Source of the DNA: an uncultured Clostridia bacterium
Lineage (GTDB): Bacteria; Bacillota; Clostridia; Oscillospirales; Ruminococcaceae
Direction: 5' to 3'
DNA length: 10,103 nt
NCBI GenBank assembly: GCA_947381875.1
Contig: CANCXY010000115.1
Coordinates: 1 to 10,103 of the forward strand
The position numbers were made by a program, and so were the translations under genes. Shown one piece after another: positions 5,730-10,103 of this stretch (positions are counted from its first letter, which is position 1; each line of letters starts with the position of its first letter). The notes beneath the pieces were generated by a model, which had not been told where the DNA came from, ran no database searches, and saw only the letters and a list, made by a program, of their open reading frames with translations.

Positions 5730-5759
5730 TTGTTTTGTACAAACAGCGGCGGGTATAAC
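5730..5759 (+). promoter_or_regulatory. Candidate upstream promoter for the HPr gene
   Basis: TTGTTT (5730-5735) and TATAAC (5754-5759) are 18 bp apart. The -35 end overlaps an 8-bp palindrome TTGTACAA (5735-5742), and an AT stem (AAAACAA 5718-5724 with TTGTTTT 5730-5736) lies over the same place. It would give a leader of about 125 bases. Weak on its own. Confidence 0.35.
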
Positions 5760-5811
5760 TTGTCCTTTTGTGTCATAGTTGCAGAAAATTTTCAGATACG
5801 CACAAACCATA

Positions 5812-5839
5812 TTGACGAGGGGGCTGGATTTGTTATAAA
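5812..5839 (+). promoter_or_regulatory. Sigma-A-type promoter for the HPr gene
   Basis: TTGACG (5812-5817) and TATAAA (5834-5839) are 16 bp apart, close to consensus in both boxes. Transcription would begin near 5846, leaving a 45-base leader before the ATG at 5891. The rest of the 5672-5890 gap shows the AT stem and candidate promoter upstream and nothing else I can name. Confidence 0.68.
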
Positions 5840-5890
5840 ATATAGTCACGCGAATTGGCTTTATTTTATTTTGAAAATGGGAGCGTCGTT

Positions 5891-6154
5891 ATGTTTGTAA
5901 AAGAAGTTACCGTGGAAAATCAGGTTGGGCTGCACGCGCGCCCTGCTACATTCTTCATTCAGAAGGCCAATGAGTTCAAGTCCTCCATCTGGGTGGAGAA
6001 GGAAGAGCGCCGTGTGAACGCAAAGAGCCTGCTGGGTGTTTTGTCCCTCGGCATTGTGGGCGGTACGACCATCCGCATCATTGCCGACGGCGCAGACGAG
6101 CAGGCAGCCGTAGAAGGGCTGATCAAACTGGTCAATTCAGGCTTCAGCGAATAA
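5891..6154 (+). CDS. ptsH: Phosphocarrier protein HPr, 87 residues
   Basis: HPr takes phosphate from enzyme I (PEP) on a histidine and passes it to sugar-specific EIIA proteins. In Bacillota it is also phosphorylated on Ser46 by HPrK for carbon catabolite control. The active-site motif NQVGLHARPATFF places His at exactly residue 15, followed by Arg17 and Pro18. The regulatory segment VNAKSLLGVLSLGI places Ser at exactly residue 46. Both marks make this a true HPr and not the Crh paralogue, which has Gln15. I chose the ATG at 5891 because it gives the standard length and numbering; GGGAG lies seven bases before it. It stands alone without ptsI (enzyme I), between its own promoter and a strong terminator, and uvrC follows. 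Whether it is the only HPr of the genome cannot be seen. Confidence 0.95.
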   Translation: MFVKEVTVENQVGLHARPATFFIQKANEFKSSIWVEKEERRVNAKSLLGVLSLGIVGGTTIRIIADGADEQAAVEGLIKLVNSGFSE

Positions 6155-6170
6155 AGGAGTTCCATTTTGA

Positions 6171-6202
6171 CGCCGCCTTTCCCAAAAGGCGGCGCTTTCT
6201 TT
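6171..6202 (+). terminator. Rho-independent terminator between the HPr gene and uvrC
   Basis: A perfect 10-bp stem CGCCGCCTTT/AAAGGCGGCG with a four-base loop CCCA is followed by CTTTCTTT. It starts 16 bases after the HPr stop. The uvrC ribosome binding site (TAGGAG, 6202-6207) directly touches the end of the T-rich tail. Confidence 0.85.
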
Positions 6203-6215
6203 AGGAGTGCCCAAA

Positions 6216-8072
6216 ATGACCAAACGGGAACTGTGGGAAAAAGCGAAAATGCTGCCGCTGCTGCCGGGGGTGTATATCATCCGCGACAAGGCGGAGGAGG
6301 TCATCTATGTTGGCAAGGCCAAGCGCCTGCGCACGCGCGTTTCGCAGTATTTCCGCGAGGGCGTGCCGCACGACGCGAAGGTGACGAAAATGATCGCGCA
6401 CGCGTTCGAGTTCGACGTGATCGTCACACAGAGCGAATTTGAGGCGCTTGTGCTGGAGTGCAGCCAGATCAAGCAGCACCAGCCCAAATACAACATCCTC
6501 CTGAAAGACGACAAGGGCTACAGCTATGTGCGGGTGACGAAGGAAGCGTATCCGCGCATCTCGGCTGTGCTGCAAAAAGAGGACGACGGCGCGGACTATA
6601 TCGGCCCCTATACCTCGAATTTCGCGGTGCGGGAGATGGTGGAGACGGCCAGCAATGTGTTCCGCCTGCCCCGCTGCAACAAAAAATTCCCGCAGGACAT
6701 CGGCAAAGGGCGCCCCTGCCTGAACGCGCATATCGGGCTGTGCATGGCCGTGTGCGGGGGGAAAATCTCCGAGGCGGCCTATCAGGAGACCGTGCGAAGC
6801 GCCGTCCATCTGATCCGGCGCGGGCAGGCGGACATTTTGAAGCTGCTGCGCCAGCGGATGGAGGAAGCCGCCGAACGCCTCGATTTTGAGCGGGCCGCGC
6901 TGCTGCGGGATCAGATCGCCGCCATCGAAAAGGTGAGCCGGGGGCAGAAGGTTGTGCGCAGTGAGGTAGACGAGCAGGACGTGATCGGCTTTGTGGGCAC
7001 GGGGTCGGCGGTGTGCGCGGCCATCCTGCGCTTCCGGGGCGGACGTCTGGTGGATAAGCGCGAGTTCCTTTTCCACGACACGCAGGATATCCCCGCACTG
7101 CGCGAGGAGTTTTTACCGCGCTATTACCTGGAGGACAACGAGTTCATCCCCAAGAGCATCGCGATAGACGAGCTTCCGGCGGGCGCGGCGGAGCTGATGC
7201 AGCTATTGGGCGAGACGCGCGGCGCAAAAGTGCGGCTCTATGTCCCGCAGCGGGGCGATACGGCGCATCTGGTAGAAATGGCGCGCACCAACGCGGTGGA
7301 GCGCCTGGCCCGTGAGAGCGGCCGCTACGCGCGCGAACAGAAGCATTTGGACGCGTTGGGCGCGCTGCTGGGTCTGCCGGAACCGCCCAAGACGATCGAA
7401 AGCTACGATATCTCCAACTGGGGCGACGGAACCAGCGTGGCGGGTATGGTCGTGTTTGAGGACGGCAAGCCCAAGAAATCCGGCTACCGTCGGTTCCGCA
7501 TGAAAACTGTGGCGGGCACGGACGACTACGCCTCCATGGCCGAGACGCTCGCGCGGCGCGCCGGGGAGTATGAGAAGGGCGCGAAGGGGCAGTTCGGGAT
7601 TAAGCCGGACCTGCTGCTGATTGACGGCGGGCGCGGCCAGGTGGCGGCGGTGCGCGACGCACTGGCGGGTACGGCGCTGTCCGGCGTGCCCATTTTCGGA
7701 ATGGTGAAGGACGATAAGCACCGCACGCGCGGCCTTGTGAGCGCCGAGGGCGGCGAGATTGTATTGGCGATGCACAAGGGCGTGTTCCCTTTCGTTACCT
7801 CCATCCAGGACGAGACGCACCGGTGGGCCAACGATTACCGCCGCCGCATGCAGAAGGGAAAAGCCTATTCCTCCACCCTGCAAAGCATCCCCGGCGTCGG
7901 GCCTGCGACTGTCCGGGCGCTGCTTACGCATTTCAAAACGGTGACGGCGGTGCGTCAGGCTTCGGAACAGGAGCTATCGGCGGCCAAGGGCGTCAGCGTG
8001 CGTGCCGCGCGGGCTGTCTACGCCGCTTTCCATGACGAGGAAACGGACGCGGGGTCGGAAACAGACGGTTGA
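6216..8072 (+). CDS. uvrC: Excinuclease ABC subunit C (UvrC), 618 residues
   Basis: UvrC makes both cuts around DNA lesions after UvrA and UvrB have located them. Domains in order: the N-terminal GIY-YIG nuclease for the 3' cut (LPGVYIIRD 16-24, IYVGKAKRLRTR 30-41, FEALVLE 75-81); a Cys-containing linker (RPCLNAHIGLCMAVCGGKIS 166-185); the UVR motif that contacts UvrB (about 205-240, RMEEAAERLDFERAALLRDQ); the RNase H-like nuclease for the 5' cut, with Asp398 in ESYDIS, Asp470 in LLLIDGGRGQ and His535 in QDETHR; and a helix-hairpin-helix pair (about 555-606, LQSIPGVGPATVRALL). Length and domain order are normal. The ATG at 6216 is preceded by TAGGAG with eight-base spacing; an in-frame GTG three codons earlier has no such site. 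No promoter of its own is evident, so it may depend on read-through of the terminator just upstream. Confidence 0.97.
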   Translation: MTKRELWEKAKMLPLLPGVYIIRDKAEEVIYVGKAKRLRTRVSQYFREGVPHDAKVTKMIAHAFEFDVIVTQSEFEALVLECSQIKQHQPKYNILLKDDKGYSYVRVTKEAYPRISAVLQKEDDGADYIGPYTSNFAVREMVETASNVFRLPRCNKKFPQDIGKGRPCLNAHIGLCMAVCGGKISEAAYQETVRSAVHLIRRGQADILKLLRQRMEEAAERLDFERAALLRDQIAAIEKVSRGQKVVRSEVDEQDVIGFVGTGSAVCAAILRFRGGRLVDKREFLFHDTQDIPALREEFLPRYYLEDNEFIPKSIAIDELPAGAAELMQLLGETRGAKVRLYVPQRGDTAHLVEMARTNAVERLARESGRYAREQKHLDALGALLGLPEPPKTIESYDISNWGDGTSVAGMVVFEDGKPKKSGYRRFRMKTVAGTDDYASMAETLARRAGEYEKGAKGQFGIKPDLLLIDGGRGQVAAVRDALAGTALSGVPIFGMVKDDKHRTRGLVSAEGGEIVLAMHKGVFPFVTSIQDETHRWANDYRRRMQKGKAYSSTLQSIPGVGPATVRALLTHFKTVTAVRQASEQELSAAKGVSVRAARAVYAAFHDEETDAGSETDG

Positions 8073-8120
8073 CAAGCCCCCTGAAAACAGCGACAATAGG
8101 GAAAACACAAACGTTTCTGT

Positions 8121-8244
8121 ATATTTCCCGCCCTTCGTATGCTTCCCCGCCCTCCGGGCGGGGAAGCATACGGAAATATGGAACAACATGAGTTTCCAAA
8201 GGGGCTGCGCCCCTTTGGCGGAGTCCAGAGGCAGCGCCTCTGGG
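8121..8244. repeat. Composite palindromic repeat element, copy 2
   Basis: A perfect 17-bp stem with a three-base loop (8136-8152 with 8156-8172) sits inside outer arms ATATTTCC (8121-8128) and GGAAATAT (8172-8179). Two further hairpins, 8196-8218 and 8225-8243, are identical to those of copy 1. The stretch 8192-8244 matches 4338-4390 base for base (53 bp), or 57 bp with one mismatch. It fills most of the 208-base gap between uvrC and rsmD. There is no T run after the stems, so it is not a typical terminator. Bases 8073-8120 hold nothing I can name. Confidence 0.88.
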
Positions 8245-8280
8245 AAAATTTCCGCAACGGCCTGATGGAAGGAGAACAAT

Positions 8281-8841
8281 ATGCGTGTGATTTCCGGCAC
8301 TGCCCGAAACGCTCGCCTGGCCGCGCTGCCCGGCGAGGACATCACCCGTCCCACGGCGGAGCGCGTCAAGGAGGGCATGTTCAGCATCGTCCACTTTATG
8401 CTGGAGGGCGCGCGGGTCTTAGACCTGTTCGCCGGTTCCGGCCAGTTGGGTATTGAGGCGCTCAGCCGGGGCGCGGAGCGCTGTGTGTTCATCGACCAGA
8501 GCCGCGACGCCTGCGCACTGATCCAGCAGAACCTGAAAACGGCGCGCCTGTTTGAAAAAGCGCGTGTGGCGCAGATGCGCGCGGAGGCGTATCTGGCCGC
8601 CTGCGGGGAGCAATTCGACCTGATTCTGCTCGACCCGCCGTACCGACAGGGAACCGCCGCGCTGCTGCTGCCCGCGCTCGCGTCCATCACTGCGCCCGGC
8701 GGCACGGTGATTGCCGAGACGGAACACGGCGCGCCGCTCCCGGAACGCTGCGGACCGCTGACGCTGCAAAAACGGTACCGATACGGCACGGTCGCGCTCT
8801 CCCGCTACGAGGCGGAAGCGCCCGCGTTGCCCACCGTATGA
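8281..8841 (+). CDS. rsmD: 16S rRNA (guanine-966-N2)-methyltransferase RsmD, 186 residues
   Basis: RsmD methylates G966 of 16S rRNA in the 30S subunit using S-adenosylmethionine. Seen: the N-terminal MRVISGTARNARLAALPG and the segment TRPTAERVKEGMFSIV typical of the family; the SAM-binding motif I VLDLFAGSGQLGIEALSRGA (46-65); FIDQSRDAC, where the acidic residue after motif I contacts SAM; and the catalytic motif IV LLDPPYRQG (116-124). The length is normal. The start at 8281 follows GGAAGGAG with six-base spacing. The palindromic repeat lies 36 bases upstream and coaD starts 19 bases downstream, so rsmD, coaD and the coiled-coil gene form an operon. The rsmD-coaD pairing is conserved in many bacteria. 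It may be annotated elsewhere as a RsmD-family methyltransferase. Confidence 0.95.
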   Translation: MRVISGTARNARLAALPGEDITRPTAERVKEGMFSIVHFMLEGARVLDLFAGSGQLGIEALSRGAERCVFIDQSRDACALIQQNLKTARLFEKARVAQMRAEAYLAACGEQFDLILLDPPYRQGTAALLLPALASITAPGGTVIAETEHGAPLPERCGPLTLQKRYRYGTVALSRYEAEAPALPTV

Positions 8842-8860
8842 ACGGGAAGGAGGACCCGCC

Positions 8861-9355
8861 ATGCCCCTCGCCATCTGCCCCGGCAGCTTTGACCCCGTGA
8901 CAAAAGGCCACCTGAATATCATTGAGCGCGCGGCGCAGCGCTTCGAAGATGTGACGGTGCTTGTACTGGTGAACCCCAACAAAACGCCTTGTTTCTCCGC
9001 CGAGGAGCGGGCCGGTTTCCTGCGCCGCGTCACAGGCCATATCCCCAATGTAAAGGTAGATACCTACACGGGGCTGCTGGCCGAGTACGCACACCGCGTG
9101 GGGGCCAGCACCATTATTAAGGGCCTGCGCGCCGTCACGGATTTTGAATTTGAGTTCCAGCAGGCCCTCACCAATAAAAAGTTGAATCCTGGGCTGGAGA
9201 CGCTGTTTGTCATCACCGACCCGGAATATATGTACCTCTCCTCCAGCATGGTGCGCCAGGTGGCGGGCTTCGGCGGCGACGTGACGGATTTCCTGCCGGA
9301 GGGCATCTGCGAGGAAGTCGTACAAAAACTGAGACAAAGGAGCGATGCACTATGA
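8861..9355 (+). CDS. coaD: Pantetheine-phosphate adenylyltransferase (PPAT), 164 residues
   Basis: PPAT joins ATP and 4'-phosphopantetheine into dephospho-CoA, the penultimate step of CoA synthesis, as a cytosolic hexamer. The nucleotidyltransferase signature CPGSFDPVTKGHLNII (6-21) contains the T-x-G-H motif (Thr14 to His17). Lys41 lies in VNPNKTPCFS, the KGLRAVTDFEFEFQ segment (87-100) lines the pantetheine side, and YLSSSMVRQVA (125-135) is the family's second nucleotide-binding motif. The length is usual. The ATG follows AAGGAGGA with seven-base spacing, 19 bases after rsmD. Its stop overlaps the start of the next gene in ATGA, so the two are translationally coupled. Confidence 0.97.
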   Translation: MPLAICPGSFDPVTKGHLNIIERAAQRFEDVTVLVLVNPNKTPCFSAEERAGFLRRVTGHIPNVKVDTYTGLLAEYAHRVGASTIIKGLRAVTDFEFEFQQALTNKKLNPGLETLFVITDPEYMYLSSSMVRQVAGFGGDVTDFLPEGICEEVVQKLRQRSDAL

Positions 9356-9852
9356 CGATCGATGAACTGTTGGATTCCCTGGACGATACATTGGAGGAGG
9401 CTGTTAACCTGCCCTTTACCGGCGGCAAGCGTATGGTGGATGTGGAAAAGGTGCGCGATATTCTGGACGACATCCGCCTCAATATGCCCACCGAGATCCG
9501 CCAGGCCAAGGCCGTAGCACAGGACCGCGCGGAGATTATCCGCAAGGCGAAGGAGGAATCGGAGAGCATCGTCAAGCGCGCGGAGGACCGCGCCCGCGCC
9601 ATGGTGGCGCAGCAGGCGATCGTAAAGGCGGCGCAGCAGAAAGCCACCGAGATTTTGGCCGACGCGCAGTCCCGCAGCCGGGAGATGCGCACGGCTATGA
9701 CGAACTACTGTGAAAACATGCTCCAGCGCACGGAGGATCAGCTCTCCAAGAGCGCCGCGGAAGTGAAAAATGTACGCACCACCTTACGCCAGGGCGGGAA
9801 AAAGGCGACTGTGCGCCCGTCGCCCGCGAACAGGAGCGAAGATAAGGCTTGA
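9352..9852 (+). CDS. Coiled-coil protein of unknown function, V/F-type ATPase stalk-like, 166 residues
   Basis: The start codon overlaps the coaD stop (ATGA). The protein has an acidic head MTIDELLDSLDDTLEEA, a short Gly/Pro segment LPFTGGKRMVDVEKVRDILD (20-39), then a conserved-looking NMPTEIRQAKAVAQDRAEII. A long Ala/Glu/Arg/Lys-rich helix follows (about 50-140) with heptad-like spacing (KAKEESESIVKRAEDRARAM, QQAIVKAAQQKATEILADAQ), and the tail is basic and probably disordered. No signal peptide or membrane helix is seen. Proteins of this kind follow coaD in Clostridia and are often labelled ATPase or ATP synthase subunit b-like, by coiled-coil resemblance only; that neighbourhood statement is from memory. 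The function is unknown; a scaffold or stalk-like role near the membrane or division site is only a guess. Confidence 0.87.
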   Translation: MTIDELLDSLDDTLEEAVNLPFTGGKRMVDVEKVRDILDDIRLNMPTEIRQAKAVAQDRAEIIRKAKEESESIVKRAEDRARAMVAQQAIVKAAQQKATEILADAQSRSREMRTAMTNYCENMLQRTEDQLSKSAAEVKNVRTTLRQGGKKATVRPSPANRSEDKA

Positions 9853-9993
9853 CACGCAGAAATCCGTCGGGCTTTTTGTCAGGGGGAATCTGAAATAAAC
9901 CTTCGGCGGTTGAGAGCGAAATACACAAATTGCATAAACTGTATTTCTGCCATTTGCCAGAAGAAATTCAGAAATGGGAAATGAGATAAAATT

Positions 9994-10103
9994 TTGAAAG
10001 TTATCGTTTTTGATTTGGGCGGAACACTGATGCAGTATGCAGGAATGCCTCACTCATGGGAGGATTTTTATTATAAGGGATTTGAAGAAATTATACAGAA
10101 ATT
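9994..10103 (+). CDS. HAD-superfamily hydrolase, N-terminal part
   Basis: The frame runs off the right end with 36 codons visible. The product begins MKVIVFDLGGTLMQYAGMPH and continues SWEDFYYKGFEEIIQK, giving HAD motif I with the nucleophile Asp7. The second aspartate of the common DxDGT form is Gly here (DLGGT), as in HAD subgroups that are not classical phosphatases, so I do not name a substrate. The start is uncertain: an in-frame TGA at 9982-9984 leaves TTG at 9994 as the best candidate, and no good ribosome binding site precedes it. The segment from about 9890 is clearly more AT-rich than the rest of the window. The 141-base gap 9853-9993 shows no convincing terminator or promoter. Confidence 0.72.
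   Translation, partial: MKVIVFDLGGTLMQYAGMPHSWEDFYYKGFEEIIQK

Noticed and set aside
8136..8172. The 17-bp perfect stem after uvrC as a rho-independent terminator
   Set aside because: No T run follows on either strand; the stem belongs to the repeated multi-hairpin element. Termination there remains possible but is not supported by the usual signature.
9853..9880. Terminator after the coiled-coil gene (CGGGCTTTTTG)
   Set aside because: The T run is present, but I find no complementary upstream arm to form a stem before it.

Overview
The window looks like the chromosome of a GC-rich, gut-type Clostridia (Bacillota; probably Oscillospiraceae/Ruminococcaceae-like). The basis is AGGAGG-type ribosome binding sites, an HPr with both His15 and Ser46, a rimM-trmD pair, a BspA-like surface protein with Ig-like and HxH/CxxC modules, and the coaD plus coiled-coil protein pair. 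The taxonomic placement is inference.

Left part (1-2787). The 3' end of an ApbE-type flavin transferase gene (+) runs in from the left and is followed by a hairpin terminator. It converges on a minus-strand gene for a secreted leucine-rich-repeat surface protein. That gene carries one in-frame stop and two frameshifts, so as read it is a pseudogene.

Middle left (2788-4431). This is a 630-base, mostly non-coding stretch. On the minus strand it holds a possible 51-residue ORF, a terminator-like hairpin and a long stem-loop. On the plus strand it holds a degenerate array with an exact 20-bp period, an inverted repeat overlapping the -35 position, and a TATAAT promoter. That promoter drives a 45-residue one-helix membrane peptide with its own terminator. 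A pentapeptide-repeat protein gene follows, then the first copy of a composite palindromic repeat (4285-4411).

Middle (4432-6202). rimM and trmD overlap by 11 bp and make a ribosome/tRNA maturation unit without the usual rpsP and rplS neighbours. A 219-base gap with two candidate promoters leads to a stand-alone HPr gene, which ends in a strong terminator.

Right part (6216-9852). uvrC (nucleotide excision repair) begins right behind that terminator. A second copy of the composite palindromic repeat (8121-8244) separates it from a tight trio: rsmD (16S rRNA m2G966 methyltransferase), coaD (CoA biosynthesis) and a coiled-coil protein of unknown role whose start codon overlaps the coaD stop. 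The window ends in a visibly AT-richer segment with the first 36 codons of a HAD-family hydrolase.

Most of the right half is ordinary housekeeping sequence. The parts that merit a second look are the two related multi-hairpin repeats, the 20-bp periodic array with the inverted repeat in front of the 45-residue membrane peptide, and the decayed surface-protein gene. I do not see a clear defence, mobile or otherwise novel multi-gene system.
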